A stretch of 42,602 nucleotides of DNA from Lactonifactor longoviformis DSM 17459 (GTDB taxonomy: Bacteria; Bacillota; Clostridia; Lachnospirales; Lachnospiraceae). The DNA lies in the NCBI RefSeq assembly GCF_900129135.1, contig NZ_FQVI01000018.1, positions 1 to 42,602 of the forward strand. The letters are read 5' to 3'. Position 1 is the first letter of the stretch. Each line of letters begins with the position of its first letter. This document shows positions 8,824 through 17,321 of this stretch, piece by piece. The position numbers were made by a program, and so were the translations under genes. The notes below the pieces were generated by a model that worked only from the letters and a program-made list of their open reading frames with translations, was not told the origin of the DNA and did no database searches.

Positions 8824-9810
8824 ATGAAAATTATAATTGCAGAATATCCGGAATCCGCGGATCGGGATCTCAGTATAGAGAGGGAAGTATTTCCTGAGGA
8901 TGCAGTGCTGGAGCTGGCTGTGTATACTCCGGAGACAGAGGATGCCTTTATTGAACAGTGCAGGGATGCGGATGCCATCCTGGTGGGATATGTAGGCATT
9001 AACAAAAGAATTATCGACGGACTGGAGAACTGTAAGGTTATCTCTGTTCAGGCGACGGGATGGAACTATGTGGACTGGGAATACGCCAGGGAGAAGAAGA
9101 TTGCAGTCTGCGCCATAGGCGAGTACTGTACACAGGAAGTTGCGGATCACGCCATTATGCTGATGCTGGCACTGCTGAAGGGCCTGAAAACGTACGAGAG
9201 AAGCGTTCAGACGGACAAACAATGGATCTACAACGCAAAGCCTGGTGTAAAACGCATTGAAGGGCTTAAGCTGGGAATTGCAGGATACGGGAAGATTGGA
9301 AGAGCTGTTGCAAAAAGAGCACAAAGCTTTGGCATGGAGATACTGGCCTACGATCCCTATATACCTGATGAGGCCGTCCGGGAGATGGGAGCAGAGCCTG
9401 TGACAATGGATGAGCTTCTGGAACAAAGTGATGTAATCACTATTCATATGAATCTGACCGGAGAAAATCAGGGGATGTTTGACCTGCAAAAGTTCAGGAA
9501 GATGAAGCGCAGTCCAATACTCCTGAATGTGGCCAGAGGAGGTGCGGTAAAAGAAGAGGATCTGGTGTATGCGCTGGATCACGGACTGGTGAGCGGTGCG
9601 GGGCTGGACGTACTCTCTTCCGAGACACCGGATATGAATACGTGTCCTCTGGCGGGAAGGGAGAATGTCATTATTACCCCTCACAGTGCGTTTTACTCTA
9701 CTACCACGGAGTATCTCCTGTATAAGATTCCTGCGGAAAATGTACTCCGCTGTCTGGAGGGCAAATATAAAGAGGCAAACAGAGTAGTAAATGGGGTTGG
9801 ATTAGAGTAA
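8824..9810 (+). CDS. D-2-hydroxyacid dehydrogenase, NAD-dependent
   Basis: This 328-residue protein of the D-isomer-specific 2-hydroxyacid dehydrogenase family has its NAD-binding fold at about residue 154 (GIAGYGKIGRAV), the catalytic Arg in NVARGGAV near residue 237, a Glu near 266 and the catalytic His in TPHSAFYS near residue 287. It interconverts a D-2-hydroxyacid and the 2-oxoacid, and so would feed the oxidoreductase (or drain it). Relatives include phosphoglycerate, hydroxypyruvate, D-lactate and phenyllactate dehydrogenases. It lacks the ACT domain of serine-biosynthetic SerA, which with its location argues for a catabolic role. AAGGAAGG precedes the ATG. Confidence 0.92.
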   Translation: MKIIIAEYPESADRDLSIEREVFPEDAVLELAVYTPETEDAFIEQCRDADAILVGYVGINKRIIDGLENCKVISVQATGWNYVDWEYAREKKIAVCAIGEYCTQEVADHAIMLMLALLKGLKTYERSVQTDKQWIYNAKPGVKRIEGLKLGIAGYGKIGRAVAKRAQSFGMEILAYDPYIPDEAVREMGAEPVTMDELLEQSDVITIHMNLTGENQGMFDLQKFRKMKRSPILLNVARGGAVKEEDLVYALDHGLVSGAGLDVLSSETPDMNTCPLAGRENVIITPHSAFYSTTTEYLLYKIPAENVLRCLEGKYKEANRVVNGVGLE

Positions 9811-9822
9811 GGAAAGTATGGA

Positions 9823-9874
9823 AGAGATGTCTGTTTTTCGGAGAGTTCTCCGATGGGAGCAGGCATCTCTTTTA
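9823..9874 (+). terminator. Branched hairpin followed by a short T run
   Basis: AGAGATGTCTG at 9823-9833 pairs with CAGGCATCTCT at 9860-9870 (11 pairs including one G-T), and a smaller hairpin CGGAG/CTCCG at 9839-9852 sits inside. A short T run ends at 9873. It lies directly after the dehydrogenase gene and before a new promoter, so it probably ends the 2-oxoacid operon. Confidence 0.6.
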
Positions 9875-9898
9875 CTGCCCAAAAAGCAGGGATCACAG

Positions 9899-9927
9899 TT
9901 GAATAATATCTGACGGAAGGATATAAT
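9899..9927 (+). promoter_or_regulatory. Sigma-70-type promoter for the YczE-like gene and MFS gene
   Basis: TTGAAT at 9899-9904 and TATAAT at 9922-9927 are separated by exactly 17 bases, about 45 bases before the next start codon. With the terminator-like hairpin just upstream, this marks a separate transcription unit. Confidence 0.65.
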
Positions 9928-9970
9928 ATTTCTATCAAATAATTTAATAAGATGAAGGGAATATTCTGTT

Positions 9971-10642
9971 ATGGAAGCAGTACAAAAAGGGAAAAAGGAA
10001 CAGTTTGCCTCCGACACTTCAGCAAGAACGGCAAAGGACTGGGCCAAGGCATTGCTGATTCTCCTTATTGGCCTTACAGTGGCCCATCTGGGGGTGACAC
10101 TCTTTCTTCTGTCGGAGCTGGGAACGGATACATTCACTGTTTTTATCCAGGGGCTTGCCAGGAATGTCCATCTGACGGTGGGAACGGTACATGTAATTGT
10201 TTTGTGTATCTTAATGATCCTCATGGCGGTGACAACCAAAGGGTACATAAAGCCTGGCACTATCCTGTGTGCCTTCTGCGGGGGGCCTATTATTGATTTA
10301 TTCACGTGGGTATTTCAGGATTTCATTAATGGAAATGCGCCCATGGGAATCCGTGCGGCCAGTATGGTTGCAGGATGTATTATTTTATCCGCGGGAATGT
10401 CCGTGGTCATCAACAGTAATGCAGGCACAGGTCCAAATGATCTGGTGGCCATTATATTATCGGATAAGATTGCCTCTGTGCAGTTCCGGTGGGTCCGGGT
10501 TGGATGTGACCTGTTTTTTGTGACATTGGGGTATATTCTGGGGGGAACCGTGGGTGTGGGAACCATAGCGGCAGTTTTCCTGACAGGACCCCTGGTGCAG
10601 TTCTGGCTGCCCAGAACTAAAAAACTTCTGCCGGCATGCTGA
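9971..10642 (+). CDS. YczE/YitT-like integral membrane protein
   Basis: This 223-residue protein has about five hydrophobic segments. It resembles the YczE/YyaS/YitT group of Gram-positive membrane proteins, with the conserved SELGTDTFTVFIQGL stretch after the first segment, GTILCAFCGGPIIDL in the middle and a second glycine/asparagine-rich repeat (NSNAGTGPNDLVAIIL). The two similar halves suggest an internal duplication. Its function is unknown; a transport or sensing role is sometimes proposed. It has its own promoter, and the second MFS gene follows closely, so the two are probably co-expressed. Confidence 0.8.
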   Translation: MEAVQKGKKEQFASDTSARTAKDWAKALLILLIGLTVAHLGVTLFLLSELGTDTFTVFIQGLARNVHLTVGTVHVIVLCILMILMAVTTKGYIKPGTILCAFCGGPIIDLFTWVFQDFINGNAPMGIRAASMVAGCIILSAGMSVVINSNAGTGPNDLVAIILSDKIASVQFRWVRVGCDLFFVTLGYILGGTVGVGTIAAVFLTGPLVQFWLPRTKKLLPAC

Positions 10643-10660
10643 TGAAGAGGAGGCGCTCCT

Positions 10661-11881
10661 ATTAGAACGGGTGACTTAGGTATATGGAAAAAACTTACCC
10701 CTATTTTTATTTCAGAATTTGCATCTATCTTTTACTGTATAGTGTTTACCCCTCTGGGGTATATTCTGAAGGATTTTCCGGGACAGGAAAAAACGGTATA
10801 TTTAATGGTTACGCTTCCCGGGATTACTGCTATGATTGGCGGGTTTGCTTCTGCCGGCCTTATACAGAGAATAAGCAGCAAATCTTTAGTTGTGGGTTCT
10901 ATTATTATGACAATTGTGGGAGGACTCCTCATACGGTTTACCGGAATCCGCAGTTTGCCTCTCTGTATAGCGGGATCTGCGCTGACTGGCTTTGCGTCAG
11001 GGGTAATTCCTTCCGCAAATTTAGCTGCTCTGGCGGAGACTGCACCCGCAGATCTGAGAGATAAGGTGTGCGGCTGGACCTGCGTATGCAGTAATCTGGG
11101 ATTTATTGTGTGCAATACCATAGCCGGTTACAGTGCGGCAGGGGGGAACTGGGCGAAATCATTTAATGCTGCCTTTGTGCTGGTTCCTGTATTGCTTGCC
11201 GCTGTCATCTGGTATCCCTCAGGAAAAGGGAGTATGTCCAAGGCAGAGGCATACGGGGAAACAGCGGAAGGCACTGCTTTGCCGAAGGAAGAGAGGATGC
11301 CAAAATGTATTATGGGTCTGATTGCTGTTAAGTTCCTGTCTGCCATGTTTTACATGTCCCTGGGACTGAATGCATCAAGCTACATTATCAATGAACTGGG
11401 TACAGGAACTTCTGCCCTTGTGGGCAATGTAACTACGGTAAATAAGGTAGTGGGACTTGTGGTCACTATGTTTCTGTTTTTGTGGCTGAAGGCTTTTAAA
11501 GGTGCAAGTACAGTGGCAGCCGGCATTGTGATGGGAGTCTGTACCCTCACCGTTGCTCTGGTTCCCGGTACCATTGGGTTTGTGGCAGGCTACAGCTTAT
11601 TAAATCTGGGAGTGAATGCATTCCACGCAGCCCAGGGAACTGTAGTGGCTATGACACCAAAAGGGAAGTACGTGGGAATTGCTTCGGGTCTGTTTATTGG
11701 TGCTACTTACTGCGGCGAGGCGCTTTGCGCGTATGTGGCGCCGTGGACGGGTAAGCTTCTCTTTGGGTCGGATCTGCCCTCGTCGGCTATAAAAGCAGGT
11801 GGAATTTTTTGTATTCTGTTCGGTTTGATTAGCTATCCGTTTTTTAGGGAAGCATATAAAAGGGCTTTTCCCGGAAGATAA
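10661..11881 (+). CDS. MFS transporter with a probable ATT start codon
   Basis: The frame is open from the TGA at 10643 to 11881. The first ATG/GTG-type codon in frame is GTG at 10742, which would cut into the first membrane segment (residues read upstream include FISEFASIFYCIVF). A strong GAGGAGG at 10647-10653 sits 8 bases before an ATT at 10661 that opens the same frame, giving about 406 residues and a complete 12-segment carrier. The sequence has the features of the major facilitator superfamily, with a charged middle loop around residues 180-210. It follows the YczE-like gene by 18 bases. The substrate is unknown and unrelated by sequence to the carrier at 1385. An ATG-to-ATT point change disabling the start is the alternative reading. 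Confidence 0.8.
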   Translation: MRTGDLGIWKKLTPIFISEFASIFYCIVFTPLGYILKDFPGQEKTVYLMVTLPGITAMIGGFASAGLIQRISSKSLVVGSIIMTIVGGLLIRFTGIRSLPLCIAGSALTGFASGVIPSANLAALAETAPADLRDKVCGWTCVCSNLGFIVCNTIAGYSAAGGNWAKSFNAAFVLVPVLLAAVIWYPSGKGSMSKAEAYGETAEGTALPKEERMPKCIMGLIAVKFLSAMFYMSLGLNASSYIINELGTGTSALVGNVTTVNKVVGLVVTMFLFLWLKAFKGASTVAAGIVMGVCTLTVALVPGTIGFVAGYSLLNLGVNAFHAAQGTVVAMTPKGKYVGIASGLFIGATYCGEALCAYVAPWTGKLLFGSDLPSSAIKAGGIFCILFGLISYPFFREAYKRAFPGR

Positions 11882-11884
11882 TGT

Positions 11885-11924
11885 GAAAGGATGCCGCACC
11901 ATAGGAATATGGGGGCATCCTTTC
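11885..11924 (+). terminator. Strong hairpin between the MFS and mecA genes
   Basis: GAAAGGATGCC at 11885-11895 pairs perfectly with GGCATCCTTTC at 11914-11924 across an 18-base loop. It sits 3 bases after the MFS stop and before the end of the convergent mecA-like gene. The T run after it is poor (GTTAAATG), so it may be a weak or bidirectional terminator. Confidence 0.5.
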
Positions 11925-11959
11925 GTTAAATGAGGGATCCGATTATGTGAAATAAAAGG

Positions 11960-12541
11960 TTACAGATTTGCAAGTGTCTCTATGGCATGCTCTGCAATAA
12001 TGCACGCGTGGTGCTCTTCCATGTAGGCTTTCTGTGCCGGGGAGATTGCCTTCAAGGGGGCGAATTCTGTCCACACAATGCCGCAGGTATTCATCTGCTG
12101 TTCATTGTCTGTGTCAGGTTCCGCCAAAATATAGTACTGGTTATCTACCTGATAAAGGGAATTGACTACTTGAACCCTTCCATTGAGTATCCTGGAAGCC
12201 TGAATGACATCGTCTAAGCTCTCAAATCGGTACAGCAGGAAGAGATCCTGCCCGGGTTCAATTATATTTTCCGGAAGCTGCTGATTCTCGGCAAGCTGTT
12301 TCTTCTTTGTTATCGCAAAGGAAACCTTTTCTTCTGACATCTCAGTCAGCTGACAATACAGGAGATAACCTTCAACCTGAAACTGAAAATCCTCTTCTGC
12401 CATCTCCAGAGCTCTTTGAAAAAGTGTCTGAACCTTTGTTGTTCCCAACAGGAAATCCTGGAGCTTCAGCTGATTCTCAACAAAATCGTTTTTGTCTAAA
12501 GACCACAGGAACTGGGAATCATTAATTTTTTCAACTTTCAT
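11960..12541 (-). CDS. mecA: MecA-family adaptor protein
   Basis: The 193-residue product begins MKVEKINDSQFLWSLDKNDF, a match to the start of MecA proteins, and has the expected two-part layout: an N-terminal substrate-binding domain, an acidic linker and a C-terminal alpha/beta domain (DLFLLYRFESLDDVIQASR) that binds ClpC. MecA delivers proteins such as ComK to the ClpCP protease in Bacillus; targets in clostridia are less clear. The frame extends upstream to 12637, but AGAGGAGG lies 7 bases before the ATG at 12541, which sets the start. It is a single-gene unit with its own promoter, facing away from the MoxR operon. Confidence 0.85.
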   Translation of the reverse strand: MKVEKINDSQFLWSLDKNDFVENQLKLQDFLLGTTKVQTLFQRALEMAEEDFQFQVEGYLLYCQLTEMSEEKVSFAITKKKQLAENQQLPENIIEPGQDLFLLYRFESLDDVIQASRILNGRVQVVNSLYQVDNQYYILAEPDTDNEQQMNTCGIVWTEFAPLKAISPAQKAYMEEHHACIIAEHAIETLANL

Positions 12542-12618
12542 GGTTATCCTCCTCTCTAATCTATGAAAACTTAGTGATAGTTGCCGCAGTATAATAATTA
12601 ATCTATTGTTATATATAT

Positions 12619-12647
12619 AATATAATAAATAGAACATGAAAGGTCAA
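12619..12647 (-). promoter_or_regulatory. Promoter of the mecA-like gene
   Basis: On the minus strand TTGACC (12647-12642) and TATATT (12624-12619) are separated by 17 bases, close to the sigma-70 consensus. Transcription would start near 12612, giving a leader of about 70 bases. Confidence 0.65.
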
Positions 12648-12715
12648 GTACTATTTTCATATTTCATAGAAAATTAATTTTTCTTCTAATTTCTGTTAAA
12701 TATCTTGAGATAATG

Positions 12716-12721
12716 TATAAT
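12716..12721 (+). promoter_or_regulatory. Candidate -10 element for the MoxR operon
   Basis: A consensus TATAAT lies 35 bases before the MoxR start codon in an otherwise AT-rich stretch. No good -35 is found 16-18 bases upstream, so the site is tentative. Confidence 0.4.
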
Positions 12722-12755
12722 ATGAGTATATCACCTTAACGGAGAGGAGTATAAG

Positions 12756-13706
12756 ATGACAGAGGATGTAAAAAGAGCATTGAGCGTAATTGCCCAGGTA
12801 AAAAAGGCAGTTATGGGCAAAGATGCCTGTATTATAAAAACAATGACTGCTATTCTGGCGGGAGGTCACGTATTAATAGAAGACATACCGGGAGTGGGGA
12901 AGACAACCCTTGCCCTTGCATTCTCCAAGGCTATGGGACTGGAACAGAACAGAATGCAGTTTACACCGGATGTGCTTCCGGCGGATATCACCGGGTTTTC
13001 CATTTACAAAAAAGAGACAAATTCTTTTGTTTATCAGCCCGGAGCGGTAATGTGCAATCTCTTTCTGGCAGATGAGATCAACCGTACCTCACCTAAGACA
13101 CAATCTGCGCTTCTGGAGGTTATGGAAGAGGGAAAGGTTACCGTGGACGGTGTGCAGCAGGAGATTCCCCGTCCGTTTATTGTGATAGCCACCCAGAATC
13201 CGGTGGGGAGTGCCGGAACCCAGATGCTTCCGGAATCACAGATCGACAGGTTTATGATCTGCATCAGTATGGGATATCCCAGCATGAAGGATGAGATTGA
13301 GATTGCAAAAGGCAATACTTCCGGTACGCCTATTGAGGATGTAAAAACGGTAATTTCAAGAGAGGATCTCCTTCATCTACAGGAGGAGGCGGGTAAGATT
13401 TTTATTCACGATGAGGTTTATGAATATATCGGAAAGCTGATACAGGCGACCAGGGAAGATCCTCTGATTGCACTGGGAATCAGCCCCCGGGGTACCATTG
13501 CGCTTACTAAAATGGCTAAAGCGTATGCGTTTCTTCATAAGAGAGAGTATGTGATACCGGAGGATGTATCCTATGTGTTCCCTGATATAGCCGTACATCG
13601 GATCTGTATGAATTCCAAGGCCAGAATCAACCATGTGACAGAGGAGAAGATTATTGGACAGATTCTGGATCGGGTGAGGCGTCCTTCTGTGCGGAGAGGT
13701 TACTAG
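12756..13706 (+). CDS. MoxR family AAA+ ATPase
   Basis: This 316-residue ATPase has a Walker A at about residues 44-50 (PGVGKTT), a Walker B near 108 (LFLADEINR) and the sensor-type ATQNPVGSAGTQMLPESQIDRFM stretch typical of MoxR proteins. These act as chaperone-like ATPases that assemble or activate partner complexes. It is followed at 2 bases by a DUF58 gene and then a membrane transglutaminase, a conserved three-gene set found in many bacteria. AGAGGAG precedes the start. Confidence 0.93.
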   Translation: MTEDVKRALSVIAQVKKAVMGKDACIIKTMTAILAGGHVLIEDIPGVGKTTLALAFSKAMGLEQNRMQFTPDVLPADITGFSIYKKETNSFVYQPGAVMCNLFLADEINRTSPKTQSALLEVMEEGKVTVDGVQQEIPRPFIVIATQNPVGSAGTQMLPESQIDRFMICISMGYPSMKDEIEIAKGNTSGTPIEDVKTVISREDLLHLQEEAGKIFIHDEVYEYIGKLIQATREDPLIALGISPRGTIALTKMAKAYAFLHKREYVIPEDVSYVFPDIAVHRICMNSKARINHVTEEKIIGQILDRVRRPSVRRGY

Positions 13707-13708
13707 GA

Positions 13709-14800
13709 ATGGGTAAAATTATTAGTTATCTGATTGGGGTTCTGCTGACACTGTTCTTCTCTTTAATGTATAACAGCAGGGAACTGATTATGCTGTTTTT
13801 GGCAGAGATTCTGATCCCTTTTTTTATGCTGGTATGTATCAGCTACCCTGCGGGCAGGATGAAGGCAAAGATGACGGTTCTGGATTCCGTAATCACAAGA
13901 GGAGAGGGCACAAAGCTGGCTTTAGAGCTTTATAATCCCTCAAGCTGGATACTTCCAAAAGTGGCGGCACGGATCCGTTATAAAAATCTGCTTTTAGGTA
14001 CAGAGGGAGTATTTGTAATGGAGGGGCTTGTGGGAGGGAAGAGCAGGGTAAGGCTGACCTGCCCCGTCAATAGCGATTTCTGCGGAAAAATCCTTTTGAC
14101 TCTGGATGGAATCCGGGTGTATGATTATATGCACTTTTTTTCTGTCAAAAAACGAATAACCGGGTCAGAGGAGCTTGCCGTACTTCCAAAAGGATATGAA
14201 ACCTTTGTAAATGTCAGCAGAGCCACCAGGGAGTTTCCGGCGGAGGGGGAGGAATATGATAAGGAAAGAAAGGGAGACGACCCTTCGGAGATCTTTCAGA
14301 TAAGAGAATACAGGGCAGGGGACAGGCCTCAGAGGATCCACTGGAAACTGAGTGCGCGGTCAGAGGAACTTATGGTAAAAGAGTACAGCAGGCCTTTAGG
14401 CTGTGCAGTAGTGCTGTTTCTGGATTTCAGGCGGTACCGGAATGGAGGAGATGTGAGCGGACTGCTTGAGCTTGCACTTTCTGTATCACTGGCACTTCTG
14501 GCCGGACATTGTATGCATTTTCTATGCTGGTTTGACAGGGAAGAACAGAAGCTGATTCGGGCCAGGATAGAGAATACAGATGATATCTATGAGATGCTGG
14601 AACCCCTGATTCAGATTCCGCTCTACGAAGAGGAGATAGAACTGGAGCGCCTGTATAGGGATCAGTATCCCGGGGAGAATTACAGTACTGGGATTCGCCT
14701 GAATCTATTGCTGGAGCTGTATCTGAAGGAAAGCTTATGGGTAAGGTTCCACGGCGAGGGGCTGGAGGATGAACTCCGGGGAATGGATCTGACAGTATAG
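13709..14800 (+). CDS. DUF58 domain-containing membrane protein
   Basis: Two hydrophobic segments fill the first 50 residues of this 363-residue protein. The DUF58 core is at about residues 190-230: GDDPSEIFQIREYRAGDRPQRIHWK then SARSEELMVKEY, the family hallmark. The C-terminal half resembles a von Willebrand A-like fold. It starts 2 bases after the MoxR stop with only a weak ribosome site of its own, so translation is probably coupled to MoxR. The family is regularly paired with MoxR ATPases; its molecular function is unknown. Confidence 0.9.
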   Translation: MGKIISYLIGVLLTLFFSLMYNSRELIMLFLAEILIPFFMLVCISYPAGRMKAKMTVLDSVITRGEGTKLALELYNPSSWILPKVAARIRYKNLLLGTEGVFVMEGLVGGKSRVRLTCPVNSDFCGKILLTLDGIRVYDYMHFFSVKKRITGSEELAVLPKGYETFVNVSRATREFPAEGEEYDKERKGDDPSEIFQIREYRAGDRPQRIHWKLSARSEELMVKEYSRPLGCAVVLFLDFRRYRNGGDVSGLLELALSVSLALLAGHCMHFLCWFDREEQKLIRARIENTDDIYEMLEPLIQIPLYEEEIELERLYRDQYPGENYSTGIRLNLLLELYLKESLWVRFHGEGLEDELRGMDLTV

Positions 14801-14821
14801 GGGGTATAGGAGACAGAACTT

Positions 14822-17245
14822 ATGTTAAGAAGAAAAAAAGGGAAGACGGAGGGGATTACCGTTTCCCCGTATACCAGTATTGAAATAATGAGCGGAAATG
14901 AAAAAAAGAGCGGCGGTACAGGGACTCTCCTGCTAACGGCGTATCTTTTTCTGTTTTTTACTGGTGTGGCTTACGCCTTTATCAGCCTGGCCGAGCTTCC
15001 CGTCTCCAAAGCGGGAATTCTGCCGTTTTGCTTGGCCTCTTCGGTCGTGTTCGGTATAGCTGCCTTTGGAACTTATGCCAAAGGTATATTTTACGTTTTT
15101 GTTTTTTTGGTGACAGGAGGCATAGGATTTATAGGCCGGGATACCCTTGGCTATGGGTTTTGCGTGATTGCCAACAGGGTCATTGCTGAGATTAACCGGT
15201 ACTACAGCGGTAATATGGAAATGTTTCCGGTAAATGACAGTGACACCGGAGCATGTACGTTAAGTTTTTGCTTTGGAATGTTTGTGCTGATGTTGGTGAT
15301 CTCTGCGGTTCTGGGGTATTGGGCCAGAAAATGGGTTCTCGGGGTTCTGATTGTGTATATCCTGTGGGCGGGCCTGTTAATGGGCAGGGTTCCCTCGGCA
15401 GTGTCTCTGGGGATGCTGGTAATATCCTACTGCGGAATGTCAGCCGTCATCTCCGCAAGAAATATGCCTCTGGAGGGGGACAAAAGGTCCTTGGGAGCAG
15501 GCAGCGCCGGGCTCTTTATGGGGATCCTCGCCGGAATTCTGATATTGATTGCCGGTGTTGTACTGACACCGGCGGCATCCCCCGGCATATTAAAAAATCA
15601 GAAACGTATATACCAGACAGTAAACCGGATCGAGCAGCAGATTATGTCCGGACAATTTAGAGATTGGAATATGTTTTCCAATGTTTCCCTTCCCTTTTAT
15701 ACATCCAGCGGTATGCTGGACAACAGAGAGATTACGTATAAAGGGGAGGAAGAGCTGTATGTCATATTAGAGGAAAGGCCGGAGCGTGATATTTATCTCA
15801 GAGGATTTGTAGGAGATGAATATATGGGAAACCGATGGAATCCTGTATCAGGCAGCAGCAATCTCCGTTCCCATAAGATTCAGAACATATCCCATGATTT
15901 TTTGTTATCCAATGCCGGGACAGACCAGAGGCTTTCCAGACAATCTATGGGGATACAGATTGTGAATGCAGATTCCTCTGTGGCATATGTTCCTTACTAT
16001 TCTTATATTCCGGACAGTGCTGTGACAGAGGGAGACGGGGCCGTAAGGAGCAGTTCAGGAAACACGCAGGAGTACGAGGGGTATTTCAGCAATTTTGAGT
16101 GTCTGGAGTGGCCTTCTGTTACGGATAACGGTACCGCGGAGCCGGAGTACCGGGCATTTGTCTATGAACAGTATACTCTATTGCCCCGGGAGGGTCTGAA
16201 ACAGCTGCGCAGTCAATGCCAGGGACAGAATCTGGCAGAAATCAATGATATTACACAATACATTCGGAATACCCTGCACCAGAATACCTCCTACAGCCTT
16301 AAGATCAACAAGCTTCCCAGAGGAGAGGATTTTGCGGAATACTTTTTGTACGGCCAGAAAAGGGGATACTGCATTCACTATGCAACCACAGCTGTTCTAA
16401 TGTATCGGATGTTCGGCATTCCTGCCCGCTATGTTACTGGTTTTATTGTCCCGCAGAATGAATTTCAGGAACAGGAGGGGGCATACAGAGCAGTGGCAAA
16501 AGATGAAAAATCTCATGCCTGGGTGGAGATCTATCTGGACGGCCGGGGATGGATGCCTGTGGAGGTGACGCCCGGATACCTGCCCGGGGAGGAAGGACAG
16601 GAAATTCCGGAGTTACAGGAGAATACCTCACAGGAGGGGCTGGATAATACCGGGGATACCCCTGAGGAGGAAGCAGAGGATAGCCGGGGGGAGAAAGAAA
16701 GTCTATCCGGGGAAACTGAAGCTAAGGAAAAGAAAAGCGTCAGCAATTCAGACAGGAAGGCAGGAATCGGGGACAGGTTCTGGGATAGAATCACCGGGAA
16801 TATGAGCAGCCAGGCAGGAAGAGCGGTGCGCTATGGCGGAACTGCAGCTGCGTCTGTTATCTTTCTGTTGTTATTAATAATGCTCAGAAGATGGTTCTTA
16901 GTGTCCAGGCGCCTCAGACTTTTTGGAAACCGTAATCCAAATTTGGCAATTATAAGAATATCTCACAGCATATACCAGGTTCTGACAGAAGCGGGATATG
17001 ATCAGGGGGATAAGATGTGGGACCTTCAGTGGGCGTCTTATGTGCAGGACAACCTTCCCTGCCTGGAAAAAGAAGAGTTTCTGGCATTTATGACAGCCGC
17101 ACAGCGGGCTGCATTCGGAAAGGAAAGATGCTCCAGACAGGAGGTAATTGACGGAAGAAAGCTGTACAGGAGGATCAGCAGGTACCTCTATAAAAGCTTT
17201 CATGGATGGAAAAAGCTTCAGTGGAAATATATAAAGTGCAGATAA
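14822..17245 (+). CDS. Membrane-anchored transglutaminase-like protein (TgpA type)
   Basis: The 807-residue protein has about six membrane segments in the first 260 residues, an extracytoplasmic domain with a papain-like transglutaminase core, another membrane segment near residue 685 and a cytoplasmic tail. Catalytic Cys517 lies in RGYCIHYAT, His565 in SHAW, and the third position is Glu581 in PVEVTPGY, where many members have Asp. A low-complexity acidic linker (about 595-650) follows the core. It ends the MoxR-DUF58-transglutaminase operon. Such proteins may crosslink or cleave surface proteins; the substrate here is unknown. GGAG lies upstream of the ATG. Confidence 0.9.
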   Translation: MLRRKKGKTEGITVSPYTSIEIMSGNEKKSGGTGTLLLTAYLFLFFTGVAYAFISLAELPVSKAGILPFCLASSVVFGIAAFGTYAKGIFYVFVFLVTGGIGFIGRDTLGYGFCVIANRVIAEINRYYSGNMEMFPVNDSDTGACTLSFCFGMFVLMLVISAVLGYWARKWVLGVLIVYILWAGLLMGRVPSAVSLGMLVISYCGMSAVISARNMPLEGDKRSLGAGSAGLFMGILAGILILIAGVVLTPAASPGILKNQKRIYQTVNRIEQQIMSGQFRDWNMFSNVSLPFYTSSGMLDNREITYKGEEELYVILEERPERDIYLRGFVGDEYMGNRWNPVSGSSNLRSHKIQNISHDFLLSNAGTDQRLSRQSMGIQIVNADSSVAYVPYYSYIPDSAVTEGDGAVRSSSGNTQEYEGYFSNFECLEWPSVTDNGTAEPEYRAFVYEQYTLLPREGLKQLRSQCQGQNLAEINDITQYIRNTLHQNTSYSLKINKLPRGEDFAEYFLYGQKRGYCIHYATTAVLMYRMFGIPARYVTGFIVPQNEFQEQEGAYRAVAKDEKSHAWVEIYLDGRGWMPVEVTPGYLPGEEGQEIPELQENTSQEGLDNTGDTPEEEAEDSRGEKESLSGETEAKEKKSVSNSDRKAGIGDRFWDRITGNMSSQAGRAVRYGGTAAASVIFLLLLIMLRRWFLVSRRLRLFGNRNPNLAIIRISHSIYQVLTEAGYDQGDKMWDLQWASYVQDNLPCLEKEEFLAFMTAAQRAAFGKERCSRQEVIDGRKLYRRISRYLYKSFHGWKKLQWKYIKCR

Positions 17246-17321
17246 AATAAGTATTGCATATACGCGTAAAAGGCTTCATACTATTCAGTGGAATATACTT
17301 GGCCGGAGGAGGACAAAAGAG

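Noticed and set aside
8593-9684. Leftward 363-residue open frame
   Set aside because: It is antisense to the symporter and the hydroxyacid dehydrogenase, both with clear family motifs. Its translation is rich in Cys, His and Arg with no recognisable domain.
10684-11064. 126-residue frame starting with ATG near the MFS gene start
   Set aside because: It is in another frame from the conserved membrane protein and its translation shows no membrane pattern. The MFS frame starting at ATT 10661 explains the region better.
17246-17321. Fluoride riboswitch before crcB
   Set aside because: The short gap lacks the conserved crcB-motif sequence and pseudoknot arrangement.
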